Counted from the first letter of the stretch, positions 46,269-57,356 are shown. The stretch is DNA of 64,000 bases from Palsa-89 sp963798295 (GCA_963798295.1 CAWCSV010000007.1:2294001-2358000); one strand, 5' to 3'. Notes: a model not told the origin generated them from the sequence alone. A program made the numbers and translations.

Positions 46269-47060
46269 ATGCGAAATCGAACGATAGGGTCATTGGCTGT
46301 CTGCGTGGCGGCCGCATGTATGGCGGCGCTCGCGCTCCCTTCCGCCACATTCGCGCAGGCGCCGAGTGAGGCGAAGTCCTCCGCTGCGACGCCGGATCTA
46401 TCTGGCGTTTGGAATGTCAAGGGCTCTCCCGCCACTCGCTACTTGTCCTACAGCTTTAGCAAAGACGAACCGCCCATGACTCCCTGGGCCGAGGAACGAT
46501 TCAAGGCCACCAAGCCATCCTTCGGACCGCGTGCAGTGGAAGATTCCAACGATCCCGTGAATCCCACGACGGTCAGCGCGGTCGGCTGCTTTCCTCCCGG
46601 AATGCCGCGGCTCTATCTGCAGCCGTTTCCGATGGAAATCATTCAAGTGCCTGGACGCGTGATCATGCTGTTTGAGTTCTCGCACTTTATCCGGCAAATT
46701 TACACCGATGGCCGTAAGCACAATACCGCTCTCGGCCCCACCTGGTTGGGCGACGCGATCGGGCATTGGGACGGAGACACTCTGGTGGTGGACACCATCG
46801 GATTCAACGACAAAACCTGGCTCGACCGCGGCGGCCATCCGCACAGCACGGATCTGCATCTGGTGGAGCGCATCCGGCGAGTGGACGACAAGACGCTGAC
46901 CGACGACATCACGATCGAGGATCCCAAGGCGTACACTAAGCCCTGGGGCGGACAGATCACCTTTCAGTTGCACCCGACCTGGAACATTACGGAGATGGTC
47001 TGCGAAGACAACGTCAACTTCGACCAGTTCTTGAAGAACGAAGCCAAGCCGAAGAAATAG
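46269..47060 (+). CDS. exported hypothetical protein (DUF6152-linked family)
   Basis: The 263-residue protein has a signal peptide (ACMAALALPSATFAQ) and a soluble domain starting TPDLSGVWN. A core near residues 160-200 reads HWDGDTLVVDTIGFNDKTW and then RGGHPHST. This core recurs in the minus-strand gene at 58298-59293, so the two are paralogues. The start directly abuts the stop of the DUF6152 gene. No enzymatic motif is apparent; the family is typical of soil Acidobacteria. Confidence 0.75.
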   Translation: MRNRTIGSLAVCVAAACMAALALPSATFAQAPSEAKSSAATPDLSGVWNVKGSPATRYLSYSFSKDEPPMTPWAEERFKATKPSFGPRAVEDSNDPVNPTTVSAVGCFPPGMPRLYLQPFPMEIIQVPGRVIMLFEFSHFIRQIYTDGRKHNTALGPTWLGDAIGHWDGDTLVVDTIGFNDKTWLDRGGHPHSTDLHLVERIRRVDDKTLTDDITIEDPKAYTKPWGGQITFQLHPTWNITEMVCEDNVNFDQFLKNEAKPKK

Positions 47061-47239
47061 TGTCCGGCGCCCCTTCGAAATTGCCCGGAATCGCTACGGC
47101 GGACCAAAGCTAGCCCCTTTGAGCTATCAGTTTTGCTGTCAGTTTTTGCTTGCGCGCCGAAGATGCTGGTGATATCGTTGTCTCCCAGAGCGCACCAGGC
47201 GATGGGCTCGGTGCACCTCAGTTTGCTGGAGAGAACTGC

Positions 47240-48529
47240 ATGCGTAGATATCTGGTATTGTCAGTGGCCGTGGCTGTGATTTTCGCGGCGGGTTTCTTGG
47301 CAGGAACCAAGCTCTCGCCGGTGCAGGCCAAGGATAAGCCCGGCTCGGGTTTCGCCGCGGCGCCGGGCGAAATGGGCGTTCAGGATATCTTCGGTCCCTA
47401 CGAAGTGGTGAAGGACTGGCCGAAGAACATCAGCACCCTCCCGGGAAATGAGAAGTGGACCTGGGGCGCGGGACAGAGCGTGTACGCCGAAAGCCCGAAT
47501 CGCATCTTTCTTCTGTTCCGCGGAGAACTGCCGAACATTCCCCGGCCGCAGACCAAATTGATTCCCGAATTCGGCCCGAGTCTGACGTTCCCGATCGGCC
47601 GTCTGCCGTGGCGCGACGCAACCGTCGCCGCGCTGCCGGGTGCCGGCGGCAGCGGCCAGGATCCGGACGATGGACCGAAGCTGTGGAAGGGGACGGTGGG
47701 CGTGGATGCCAAGTGGGAACATTGCCTCACGGTGGTGGATGCCAACGGCAACATCGTCGAACAATGGACGCAGTGGGACAAGATCTTCAAGCGCCCGCAC
47801 TTCATCGCCATCAATCCGTACGATCCGGAAAAGCATGTGTGGGTCGTGGACGATCACATGCACGCCATCTACAAATTCACCCACGACGGCAAGACGTTGG
47901 TGCAGACCATCGGCACGCCCACGGTGAAGGGCGCGGATGGAACGCATTTCAACCGGCCGACATTCCTCAACTGGCTGCCGGACAGCACCCTGTTCGTGTC
48001 GGATGGCTACAACGGTACGCGTGTTGCGAAGTTCGACAAGGACGGAAAGTTTCTGCTCGATTGGGGCATGAAGGGCACGCCTCCGAATGAAAAGCGGCCC
48101 TACTACATGAACAACGTCCACGGCATGGCGCTGGACCCGCAGACGCGGCACGTCTTTGTGAACGACCGCGCCAATCATCGCATTCAGGTCTTCGACGAGA
48201 ATGGAAAGTTCCTCTACGACTTCAGCATGGGTCAGGAGCCGTCCGACATCCACTTGATCTATATCGGAGCCGATCGAACGCTGTGGGCCTTTGATCGCGG
48301 AACATCCAAGATGCTCAAGTACGACTTGGAAGGACATTTTCTCTATTCCTTCGGAACGTGGGGCGATTTTCCGGGCGGTTTCTGGGGCGTTCACGGATTT
48401 AGCGTGGACCAGGAAGGCAACTTCTACGTCGCGGAAGTCGATAACGGAAGGGTGCAAAAATTCAGGCCCAGGCAGGCTGTGAACTCAGCGTTCTTGGTAA
48501 GCAAGCCAGTCTACTCGGCTTGGAAATAG
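47240..48529 (+). CDS. exported NHL-repeat propeller (amidating lyase-like)
   Basis: I prefer the ATG at 47240, which starts a signal helix (YLVLSVAVAVIFAAGFLAGT); the earlier codon adds unrelated residues. The ~429-residue protein has NHL blades: GHFLYSFGTWGDFPGGFW, KFDKDGKFLLDWGMKG, HRIQVFDENGKFLYDF, and VWVVDDHMHAIYKFTHDG. The fold resembles peptidyl-hydroxyglycine alpha-amidating lyase, but the lyase active site cannot be confirmed by eye. A similar minus-strand protein lies at 56049-57302. Confidence 0.78.
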   Translation: MRRYLVLSVAVAVIFAAGFLAGTKLSPVQAKDKPGSGFAAAPGEMGVQDIFGPYEVVKDWPKNISTLPGNEKWTWGAGQSVYAESPNRIFLLFRGELPNIPRPQTKLIPEFGPSLTFPIGRLPWRDATVAALPGAGGSGQDPDDGPKLWKGTVGVDAKWEHCLTVVDANGNIVEQWTQWDKIFKRPHFIAINPYDPEKHVWVVDDHMHAIYKFTHDGKTLVQTIGTPTVKGADGTHFNRPTFLNWLPDSTLFVSDGYNGTRVAKFDKDGKFLLDWGMKGTPPNEKRPYYMNNVHGMALDPQTRHVFVNDRANHRIQVFDENGKFLYDFSMGQEPSDIHLIYIGADRTLWAFDRGTSKMLKYDLEGHFLYSFGTWGDFPGGFWGVHGFSVDQEGNFYVAEVDNGRVQKFRPRQAVNSAFLVSKPVYSAWK

Positions 48530-48688
48530 GGCGCTTGGAAGCTGGCATCCGGGATTAGAAAGTCGGTCTGCTGCAGCGTTGACGCGCTGCGTTGGTAGTC
48601 CGCAGTGAACGTTGCTGGTGTGTGCGGATCGCCAAACTGAAAATTCCCTGAAAAGTTCCTGAAGAAAGGCTGTATTTTACGTAATATA

Positions 48689-48717
48689 TTGACATTTGAT
48701 GCGGCTAATGATATACC
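48689..48717 (+). promoter_or_regulatory. candidate sigma-70 promoter for the TonB receptor
   Basis: TTGACA (48689-48694) and TATACC (48712-48717) are 17 bases apart, the expected spacing, with an AT-rich upstream stretch (GTAATATA). The receptor's ATG follows at 48771 behind GAGGGAGG. The 240-base gap to the NHL gene holds no other feature. Confidence 0.55.
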
Positions 48718-48770
48718 CGCTTAGACCTGTCTGGGGTGAGTGTTCAAGACAATAACTGAGGGAGGCCTCC

Positions 48771-51700
48771 ATGTTGAGTTGGCGAATCCGCGTTGCGCTA
48801 ACGGTGACGAGCGCTGCCAAGACGTCGTCCATTCTGTGCGCTGGACTGTTGTTGCTGATTGCGTCCGGTTCACTCTTTTCTCAAGGCAGCGAAGGGCGCA
48901 TCTCGGGACGGTAACTGACCAGAGCGGCGCCGCGATCGCCGGAGCCAAGGTTACGGTCACGGATGTTCAACGAAATGTTTCACGTGCCTTGACGACGGAC
49001 TCTAGCGGAGCTTACGCCGCTCCCAATCTGATCCCCGGCACGTACAACGTGCGCGTCGAATTTCATGGCTTTAAGAAATTCCGATCGCGCAGGACCTTTT
49101 GCTGGAGGTGGGCCAAGATCTTCGAGTGGACCTCTTGATGCAGACCGGCGAGCAAACCGAAACGGTGACCGTTACCGCTGAAGCCGCAGGCTCTGAACAC
49201 CACCAATGCCGAACTGGGCGGATCGCTCTCCAACCAGGTGATCAACGACCTGCCGCTGAACGGGCGAAACTTCGAGAATCTGCTGGATCTGCGTCCAGGC
49301 GTTGTAAAGTATCCCGGCAACGCCGGCTGGACGCAGGCTACCAACGGCCTGCGCCCCCATGACAACTTCTTCCTGGTGGACGGGATCGATGCCAACGATC
49401 CGTGGATGGCCCAGAGCATGATGAACGCGGTGATGGCCGCCGGTGACGCCGGCACCATGCTGCCCATTGATGCCATCAACGAGTTCCAGACACAACAGAA
49501 CCCGCGCGCGGAATACGGCTGGAAGCCCGGAGCGGTGGTGAATGTGGGTATTAAGTCCGGTAGCAACTCGTTTCACGGAACGGCCTACGCCTACGGCCGC
49601 ACCAGTGCATGGGATGCCAATAATTTCTTCAGCAACGAAGTGGGGCAGGCCCTTCCGCCTCTGGCTCTGGAACAGTACGGCGCGAGCGTAGGCGGCCCCA
49701 TCATCAGGGACAAGCTGTTTTTCTTCGGCAATTTCGAATCGCAGCAATATAACGTCGGCAGTCCGTTTGTTCACACTGTCCCGTACACGGCGGCAGGCAC
49801 AGTGAACTGCCTCGAACAACCTGATCGGCGCTTGCAACACCGCATTGGCGGCGGGCAACCTCAGCGCGCTCAGCGCGCAACTGGCGGGCCTGAGCAGCAG
49901 CTGTGCTCCGCTTTCGAACTATCCCGGATTGTTCCCGAGCAGCTCCACGGGGAACTACGCCACGGCGCTTGCCAGCATCGAACTCGATTTTCTCGGGAGT
50001 TGGCAGGCTCGATTACCGCATCAACGACAAGAACACGCTCAACGGGTTGTTTTTCCAGAGCCCAGGCAGCGGCACCTTCGTCGACGACGCCCTTCACGAA
50101 ATCGCCCCACAGTGGCTGACCACGCAATATGCTCGTTCGCAAGTCATATCCGGGAACTGGGTTTACGTTGCGACTCCCACGGTGGTAAATTCACTGCGCA
50201 TTGGCCTATCCCGCTATCACCAGATCTTCGGAACGCCCGACGTTGGGGAAAACCCGGACGACTACTCTTACAACGGCTCTACCTACCACTTTTACACCGG
50301 GCAGGACTGACCCTACTTTCGGGGGATTTCCTCGAATTCAAATCAATGGGTTCCCGACTTTTCAACTTGGCGGCCCCGTCAGCTGGCCCAAGACCGTTGG
50401 GCCGGATAGCGTTTACCAGTTCAACGATTCCGTTTCCATCCAACGGGGCAAGCACGCCATCAAGTTCGGCGGCGAGATTCTCTTGAACCGGAGCGACGAT
50501 AACGTCACCAGCAATAACAAGGGCCCGGTGGCATTCAGGAGTCTCGATAACTTCTTCACTGGAACCATCAAGACCGCGCATATTACGAGCGGGGATACAG
50601 CCCGTAGCATGAGCGACGAGGGTTATGCCTTGTTCATTCAGGACGACTGGCGCCTCACGCCAAGGATCACCGTAAATCTGGGATTGCGGTACGAATTAAC
50701 CACGGTAATCCAGGCTGACAATAATTTGCTCGGGAACTTCATTCCAGGGGAGGGGATGTTTCAGGTGGGATCGCCCCAGCTTCCCAACATTACGAACGGC
50801 GATCACAAAGACTTCGCGCCTCGTGTTGGCTTCGCCTGGGACATGTTCGGGAATGGCAGGACCGTGCTCCGCGGCGGAGCCGGCGTGTATTATTCGCAGG
50901 CCAGCTTTGACGCGTTCATGGCTGTCGCGAATCTTTACGGCCTCCGCACCATTCCGACCGGTGTGCCGCTTTACGCCAACGGCAATCCCACGCCGACCAC
51001 CGCCGGCGGAAAGATCAACGTTGCTTCCATCACCTATTCAGGCTCATCGCTGGGATCGGCCACCACTCCGGGAAGCATCGCGTATGGATGGGCGAACAAC
51101 AGTTCCACCACGCCCCTTTACTCTCTCAGTTCGGCTTGCGGCGATGGGACCGTTACGCTGTCCACCGGCTTTACTCCTCAGCCGTGTTCCATTCTCGGAG
51201 TGGATCGGAATCTCAAAACCCCCTACGTGGCCACCTATAACCTGGGCATTCAACACGCGCTCACCAGGAGCCTGTCGCTGGAAGCCACTTATGTCGGTAA
51301 CGATGCTCAGCGGTTATTCGGAGTAAGGGACTTAAACCAGCCTCAAACGGTTGGCGGATTCAGCGCCGGTTGGGGAAATCCTGCGAATCCCAACAGCGCC
51401 GCTGGACAATGTCTGGCCAGCGCTTCCATGGGCTACAACAACTGCGCACCGAACACGGCGGCCGAAGTTGCCGCGCAGCCCTACAACTCCAAGTTCCCGT
51501 ATTTGAACTTCATCGATTACCTGCAGAACAACAACGTCTCCAATTACAATGCTCTTCAGGTTTCTCTCACCCAGCGTCAGTCGCATGGCCTTTCGTTCGT
51601 GCTCGGTTACACCTACGCCCACGCCCTCGCCGAAAATTATGATAACTGGAGTTATGTGGTTCCCATCAATAGCGCCAGCCAAAAGTCCATCTATGGCGAC

Positions 51701-52457
51701 AGTATGTTCGACATACGGCACCATTTCACGGCGTCGGTGACTTACCTGCTTCCAGGGAAAGAGACTAAAAGCCAGCTCCTGGACGGTTGGTCCATTAATT
51801 GCATTATCCTCATCCAAAGCGGCGCGCCTTGGGCCATCAATGACCTCACCACAGACTTCAGTGGAACCAACGAAATCAATAATCCCATCGGCTCCAACGG
51901 CGAGCAGTGGGATTTCTTCGGCAACCCCAGCGACTTCCAAACCAGGATGTCATTCAACGACACCAACGGCTGCTCCAACGGGACATGCACCACTGGGATT
52001 CCGTATTACCCGGGCACCAGCAACTCTGCTTGTCTGGCTCAAGCAACCGCATTGGGGCAATTGGCCGTGGCATCGCTTACTAACCTCGGCTGCTACGCCA
52101 ATGGTAAGTCGATTCTGATACCTCCACCCTATGGCAGCTATGGCACCACCGGTAACAATATTTTCCGCGGCATGCCGTATTACAACGTGGATATGTCGAT
52201 CACCAAGGCGTTCCGGTTTAGGGAGCGCGTCACCGCTCAGTTCCGCGCCGAATTCTTCAACATCTTCAACCATGTAAATATCGCGAATCCGGAAGGAGGG
52301 CCCGGCGGATTCGAGTCTGGCGTCACCGACCCCAGCGGCACCGGCGGCGCGGGTTTCGGTTTCCTTGCCATCCACTCCGGACGTCGTCAGTTCGAACGCG
52401 GTGCTCGGGTCCGGCGGCCCCCGCGCCATCCAACTAGGCTTGAAGTTCATATTCTGA
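48771..52457 (+). CDS. TonB-dependent receptor with regulatory-like N-domain (Oar-like), frame-disrupted
   Basis: The reconstructed protein is ~1,220 residues. Signal region: ILCAGLLLLIASGSLFSQG; carboxypeptidase-regulatory-like beta domain: GAAIAGAKVTVTDV, SGAYAAPNLIPGTYNVRVE; plug: NDLPLNGRNFENLLDLRPGV; and a long barrel (DDWRLTPRITVNLGLRYE, RGGAGVYYSQ) that ends in AIQLGLKFIF. Frame changes lie near 48912, 49090, 49183, 49815, 50005, 50310 and 52365. This is the acidobacterial Oar-type transporter, used for large or sugar-linked substrates. A ribosome site GGGAGGCC precedes the ATG. The dicarboxylate symporter starts 12 bases downstream, implying a joint uptake role. Confidence 0.85.
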
Positions 52458-52469
52458 TCGCTGTAACTC

Positions 52470-53753
52470 ATGGCGACTGCTACACCTGAGATAAGCTCGA
52501 AGCCGCAACGGCGGCCGATCTATAAGAGCCTCTCGGCTCAGGTGCTGTTCGCCATCGCGATCGCCATTGCCCTGGGCTATATCAGCCCGGCGAAAGCGAT
52601 CGCCATGAAGCCGCTCGGCGATGCGTTCATCCGGCTGATCACCATGATCATCGCCCTGGTGATCTTTTGCACCGTGGTTTCGGGCATCGCCGGGATGCAG
52701 GACATGAAGAAGGTGGGGCGCGTCGGCGGCAAGGCGTTGCTCTACTTTGAAGTCGTGTCCACCATCGCTCTGCTGATCGGCCTGGTGGTAGGGAACGTAG
52801 TGAAGCCCGGCAGCGGATTCAACATCAATCCCGCGACGCTCGACCCGAAGGCAGTAGCCGACTATGCTGGGCAGGCCAAAGCGCAGAGCGTGACCGATTT
52901 CTTAATGCACATCATTCCGAACACCGTGATTGACGCGTTCGCGAAAGGCGATATTTTGCAAGTGCTCCTGCTCGCAATCCTGTTCGGTTTTGCGCTATCG
53001 ATGGTCGGCCAGCGCTCAAAGCTGATTGTCGATCTGTTCGGAGCCCTGACACACGCGGTGTTCGGCGTTATCAATATCCTGATGCGTCTGGCGCCTATCG
53101 GAGCTTTCGGTGCTATGGCCTTCACTATCGGCCGCTACGGCCTGGCGTCGCTCGGACCCTTGGTGCGCCTGATCGCCACTTTCTACGTCACCTGCATTTT
53201 GTTCGTGCTCATCGTACTCGGCGCCGTGGCGTTCCTCGCCGGCTTCAACATCCTCAAATTCCTTCTGTATATCAAGGAAGAGATTCTTCTCGTTCTGGCG
53301 GTCAGTTCCTCCGAGCCCGCGCTGCCCACGTTAATGCAAAAGATGGAGAACCTCGGCTGCTCCCGCGCGCTCGTTGGCTTGGTGGTCCCCACCGGCTACA
53401 CGTTCAACACCGATGGCACCAGCATCTATATGACGCTCGCCGCGCTCTTCGTCGCGCAAGCCACCAACACGCACCTCACCCTGTCGCAGCAACTGACCAT
53501 CTTCGCGGTGGCCGTGCTCACGTCGAAAGGCGCCAGCGGTGTGCAGGGCGCAGCCTTCATCGCGCTGGTCGGAACCATGATGGTGATCCCCACCATTCCG
53601 GTGGCGGGAATGGCGTTGATCTTGGGAATCGATCGCTTCATGAGCATGTTCCGCGCGTGCATCAACATGCTCGGAAACGGCGTGGCTACGGTGGTGGTGG
53701 CACGCTGGGAAAATGAGCTGGATCGAAAGTCGTTGCAGCGGCAGCTCGGCTGA
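52470..53753 (+). CDS. dctA: dicarboxylate/amino acid:cation symporter (DctA-like)
   Basis: The 427-residue protein has eight membrane helices with the DAACS motifs: SSEPALPTLMQKME (hairpin 1), GYTFNTDGTSIYMTLAALFV (helix 7 with the NxDGT cation site), SKGASGVQGAAFIAL (hairpin 2), and the end INMLGNGVATVVVARWE. It imports C4-dicarboxylates or similar acids with Na+ or H+. It starts 12 bases after the TonB receptor on the same strand, so an acid or its ester could be the outer-membrane substrate of that receptor. Confidence 0.92.
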   Translation: MATATPEISSKPQRRPIYKSLSAQVLFAIAIAIALGYISPAKAIAMKPLGDAFIRLITMIIALVIFCTVVSGIAGMQDMKKVGRVGGKALLYFEVVSTIALLIGLVVGNVVKPGSGFNINPATLDPKAVADYAGQAKAQSVTDFLMHIIPNTVIDAFAKGDILQVLLLAILFGFALSMVGQRSKLIVDLFGALTHAVFGVINILMRLAPIGAFGAMAFTIGRYGLASLGPLVRLIATFYVTCILFVLIVLGAVAFLAGFNILKFLLYIKEEILLVLAVSSSEPALPTLMQKMENLGCSRALVGLVVPTGYTFNTDGTSIYMTLAALFVAQATNTHLTLSQQLTIFAVAVLTSKGASGVQGAAFIALVGTMMVIPTIPVAGMALILGIDRFMSMFRACINMLGNGVATVVVARWENELDRKSLQRQLG

Positions 53754-53765
53754 TCAGTACGAAAG

Positions 53766-55028
53766 CTATCCCTCCCCCACCAAATGCTTCGCCGCCCAAT
53801 CCGCCAACGCCGGTGACCGCATCGTTCTTGGCCCTCCCGCATTCGACGCCTGCGCGTGCCCCGTGCCTTCCACCATCTCGCGTTTCGAGTTCACCGCCGC
53901 CTGATACAGCCGGAACGCTCCCTGCGGGTCCATGATGCGGTCATCCTGGCTATAGCCGATCAACATCGGGCACTCGATCCGATTGGCCCGACCCTCCACC
54001 GTATATTCCGCGAGCTTCTTGCGGGCGTCCGCCAGATCTCGTGCTCCGATGATCCAGCGCACCCGCTCCTGAATCGGTGGATAGTAGTCAAACAAATCGC
54101 GTCCCAAGTCGGAAGACCCGCTGCTCATCAGTGCCGCGGCGATTCGCGATTCTCCGGCCGCCGCGCGCGGCACGCCGTAGCCGCCCATGCTGATGCCCTG
54201 CATTCCGATGCGATTCGGGTCAACGTCCGGACGTGTCACCAAATAATCGATCATCGCCTTCGCCACTCGTTCCGTATCCGGCGGTAGATGCAGATCCTTC
54301 AGTCGCAGAGCGCCGCCTTGACCGGGGAAGTCCAGAGCCAGGTAAGCCATGCCCCGCGTTACGTAAGCCCCTGCATTTAAGATGGTGGCCTCAGCCATGG
54401 TATCCGCGCCTTGAAACGCAATCAGAGTTGGGAACTTCTTGCCCGCCGGGCCGGTCGGCTTTCTAAAATATCCGTCCAGCATCTGCCCTTCATAGCTGAC
54501 CTGTACGCGCTCGAAGGGCGGCCGCGTCAATTGCCACGCCTTGTCGAACGTGTCCCGCATTCTTTTGTAGAGCGGAAGCATGCGGGGCTCGGTGACCGGC
54601 ATAGGCCAACAAGCTTCCCGATAGAAGTTAGAGGCCCGCGAATAGTATTCGTTGGCCGTCACCTTCAGGCCCTCGCCGGCGAACTTCTCGGCGAGCTTCT
54701 CGTTTCGCTCCGCCACTCGCGTCCACTCCTGGATCCAAGAGGCGAGGTTGAATGGTTTGAGCCGCTGCGCCACCTCGAGTTGGTCCGCGTCGCTGGTATA
54801 GATCGATGCCGATAGACGAATCTCCAACTGGCCTCCGCCAGGTAGCCCTTTTCCGGGGAACAGCTCTTCCTCCGCCCGGCCGCCCACAACTCCCAGGCGT
54901 CCCGCTTCGGACCCTGCATCCTGCGCGCGAGCGCGTGAAACGAACGCACTCGAAAACGGAGAAATACCTGCCGATATTGCGCCGAATTTTACCAATCCTC
55001 TCCGGCTCAGCTTAGAAATTGACTCCAT
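53766..55028 (-). CDS. exported alpha/beta hydrolase (FrsA/DUF1100-like)
   Basis: The 420-residue protein has a Tat-like signal (SKLSRRGLVKFGAIS) and a serine hydrolase domain: oxyanion segment LIAFQGADTMAE, and the nucleophile elbow GISMGGYGVPRAA. The aspartate and histidine are plausibly at GYSQDDRIMDP and GTGHAQASN. It hydrolyses esters or similar bonds. It converges with the symporter gene, with a 12-base gap, and could process the imported compound. Confidence 0.82.
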   Translation of the reverse strand: MESISKLSRRGLVKFGAISAGISPFSSAFVSRARAQDAGSEAGRLGVVGGRAEEELFPGKGLPGGGQLEIRLSASIYTSDADQLEVAQRLKPFNLASWIQEWTRVAERNEKLAEKFAGEGLKVTANEYYSRASNFYREACWPMPVTEPRMLPLYKRMRDTFDKAWQLTRPPFERVQVSYEGQMLDGYFRKPTGPAGKKFPTLIAFQGADTMAEATILNAGAYVTRGMAYLALDFPGQGGALRLKDLHLPPDTERVAKAMIDYLVTRPDVDPNRIGMQGISMGGYGVPRAAAGESRIAAALMSSGSSDLGRDLFDYYPPIQERVRWIIGARDLADARKKLAEYTVEGRANRIECPMLIGYSQDDRIMDPQGAFRLYQAAVNSKREMVEGTGHAQASNAGGPRTMRSPALADWAAKHLVGEG

Positions 55029-55142
55029 CTCTGGCTCCCTTCTAGATATTTTTCTCGATTTCCGTTCTTAATTCGCAGACTTGACCGAGTATACATCCTG
55101 CACCGCCGCGGCCAGAAAGGCTGAATAAGGGCTGCAGGCGGT

Positions 55143-56039
55143 TCACTTCAGGTCGGGTTGATTGGGCGTGGCGGTCATGACGGGTGAAGCCAGAACGTAA
55201 TTGTGATAGCTCTCCATCATCTGCCACAGTCCCGCACTGTTCCTCGCCAGCACGCGGCTCGACCAATAAGCCTTGTCGCCGTAGGTCGGCTGAATCGAGA
55301 CCATAACCACGGCGTCGTCGAAATCCCAGGTGCGTATCCACAACGCTGGAGCGGCGCCAACCTTCGGCGCGTTCGCATGCTCCGCCTTGCGCCGGTTCAT
55401 TCCGGCGATTCGATCGGCTTTGGAAGGCGAAGCCCCGCCATAGGTGCTCACCACTCGCTGGTCCATGTCGTCAGCGACATGTTTTTCCCAATTCGCCTGA
55501 CTGGATTCCTGCTCTTGCCACTCATCGAGCGCTGCCTTTTCTCCGGGACTCAGTGGCTTGTACGGCACCTCTTTGCACGGGTTGTTGCAGGGGATGTCAT
55601 AGGTCGGCGCGATTGTTTGGAAATCGCGCTTAGGAACGGCCGCGATCTCCGTGGTGTGCAGCAGTTTCCAACCGGACGGGCGCTTCACCCAAAACCGGGC
55701 CGAGTACTTGTTCCCCTGATTCCATTGGATCCACACGACGCTCTTTCCATACTTGTGTTCGGTGACCTTGATGTCGTCGCCCGTGGTGACCAGCGGCTTT
55801 AGCCCCGCTCGAAACGCATCGTCCTTAAACCACATGATCCCTTCGGCATCGATCCAGTTAAAGTCCTGATCCAACCACTTGTTCGCCGCGGCTTTGTCGC
55901 CCTTCGCAAGCGCAGCGACAACCGCTCTGTCCGCCGTTACGATGGGATCGTCGGCAGCCGCCGCGGGCAAACTCAGCATGCCCGTTAAGCCGATGCAAGC
56001 GATCCCGATGTTGAGAAAAGTGTTGCCCATGCGATTCAT
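55143..56039 (-). CDS. exported protein with two SnoaL/DUF4440-like domains
   Basis: The 298-residue protein has a signal peptide (NIGIACIGLTGMLSLPAAAA) and two NTF2-like units: VVAALAKGDKAAANKWLDQD to KLLHTTEIA, and a second after SQANWEKHVADDMDQRVV ending SRVLARNSAGLWQMMESYH. NTF2-like folds bind small molecules, and no catalytic residues can be pointed to. Ribosome site GAGGGAAAT precedes the start. It lies 9 bases downstream of the NHL-type gene on the same strand. Confidence 0.72.
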   Translation of the reverse strand: MNRMGNTFLNIGIACIGLTGMLSLPAAAADDPIVTADRAVVAALAKGDKAAANKWLDQDFNWIDAEGIMWFKDDAFRAGLKPLVTTGDDIKVTEHKYGKSVVWIQWNQGNKYSARFWVKRPSGWKLLHTTEIAAVPKRDFQTIAPTYDIPCNNPCKEVPYKPLSPGEKAALDEWQEQESSQANWEKHVADDMDQRVVSTYGGASPSKADRIAGMNRRKAEHANAPKVGAAPALWIRTWDFDDAVVMVSIQPTYGDKAYWSSRVLARNSAGLWQMMESYHNYVLASPVMTATPNQPDLK

Positions 56040-56048
56040 ATTTCCCTC

Positions 56049-57302
56049 TTACCTAACCGGGACGAACCTCTGTACCCGCTCGCCTTGGAACACCTCGCCT
56101 GTGTAGATGTCGCCTTTGGAATCCACCGCGATCATATGCAGCCCGAAGAACTGGCCCCCGTTCTCGCCCATGCTTCCCATCCGGCCCACCACCTTGCCGT
56201 CCTCGCGATCCAGGAACCAGATGTGATTATTCGTGAGATCTGAAATATATAGCAACCGCTGCGCCTTGTCTGGCGAGAACATGACGCCGCCGGTGGAACC
56301 GCCCACGCCCGTGGTTGGGGCCAGGATGAATTCCTTCACGAACTTGCCTTGCTTGGTGGTGACATCGATGCGGTTCGCCATTCGATCCGCGGCGTACACC
56401 AACCCATCGTGAGATATATTCAACGTGAGATGGCCCCGGAACTCCTTGGGTTCAGGGCCTCCCGGAGTATAGGCGCGGTCTGCGTCACTGGTGCTCATCT
56501 CCGAAAGGGTGTGTCCATACGCCCCCCATCCCCGTTTGAACGCGAAAGTGTCCAAGTCAAACACCATTACGCGCCCGCCCAGGTAATTGTCGGCGGCGTA
56601 AAGTTCGCGAGCTGGTTCGTCGAGCCGTATCTCCTCGAGTCCTCCCACGATCATGGGCGTCGTCGGCGGATACTTGGCGCGAAAGGCCGCTATCGCCTTC
56701 TCCCGAGCGGCCTGAGTCGAGGGATCGGGTTTAGGACGCCCGCCGGGTGGCGTCAGAAATCCCGCCACGGGTCCTGCGCTTCCGCGGCCCGGAACATGGG
56801 TTGAAGTGAGGGGCGCATCAGCTCCGCCCCCCGGCGGTCTCTCGGGCGTGCGCGGCACCTCGGCGACAACTTTGCCGGTGTTCGGATCATATTTGCGGAC
56901 CGTGTCCTGTCCAATGTAGACGAACCCGTGGCTGTCCACCGCCATGCCGTGCCCTTGCGGCGCATCGAAGGAACCGATTACGTTACCGTTCTTGTCGATG
57001 TGGATCATCGCTGGAGGCCGGACGCAGCAATCGGCCAGCGGCGGAGTCAGCTCCGCCTCGAGTTCAATGTCCGTGAGATCGTTGGGGCGATCCAACACCC
57101 ACACGTTGTCGTCTTTATCCACGGCCAGTCCGGTGACGCCTCCCATCTTCCACTTGTTCGGCAGAGGTTTGGGCCAATCCGGATCGAACTTGAACTTGGG
57201 TGCGGTTTGCTCTTGCGCTCCGAGCGACAAACATAAGACCAACAAGCCGAGGCCGGCCGTTACGGCCAGTGCCCAGCGCCATGCCTTCCTATCGCTGTTC
57301 AT
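56049..57302 (-). CDS. exported NHL-repeat propeller protein
   Basis: The 417-residue protein has a signal helix (WALAVTAGLGLLVLCLSLGA) and NHL-type blades: GLAVDKDDNVWVLDRP, GMAVDSHGFVYIGQD, LYAADNYLGGRVMVFD, and HMIAVDSKGDIYTGEVFQGERV. It is of the same broad family as the plus-strand gene at 47240 (both contain amidating-lyase-like propellers). The start lies behind GAGGAGGGG. It shares an operon with the SnoaL-like gene and follows the outer-membrane protein gene. Confidence 0.78.
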   Translation of the reverse strand: MNSDRKAWRWALAVTAGLGLLVLCLSLGAQEQTAPKFKFDPDWPKPLPNKWKMGGVTGLAVDKDDNVWVLDRPNDLTDIELEAELTPPLADCCVRPPAMIHIDKNGNVIGSFDAPQGHGMAVDSHGFVYIGQDTVRKYDPNTGKVVAEVPRTPERPPGGGADAPLTSTHVPGRGSAGPVAGFLTPPGGRPKPDPSTQAAREKAIAAFRAKYPPTTPMIVGGLEEIRLDEPARELYAADNYLGGRVMVFDLDTFAFKRGWGAYGHTLSEMSTSDADRAYTPGGPEPKEFRGHLTLNISHDGLVYAADRMANRIDVTTKQGKFVKEFILAPTTGVGGSTGGVMFSPDKAQRLLYISDLTNNHIWFLDREDGKVVGRMGSMGENGGQFFGLHMIAVDSKGDIYTGEVFQGERVQRFVPVR

Positions 57303-57356
57303 GAAACCCCTCCTCGTATCCGGCTCCCGTCGCGGTGGACCGGAAACATTCTATCG

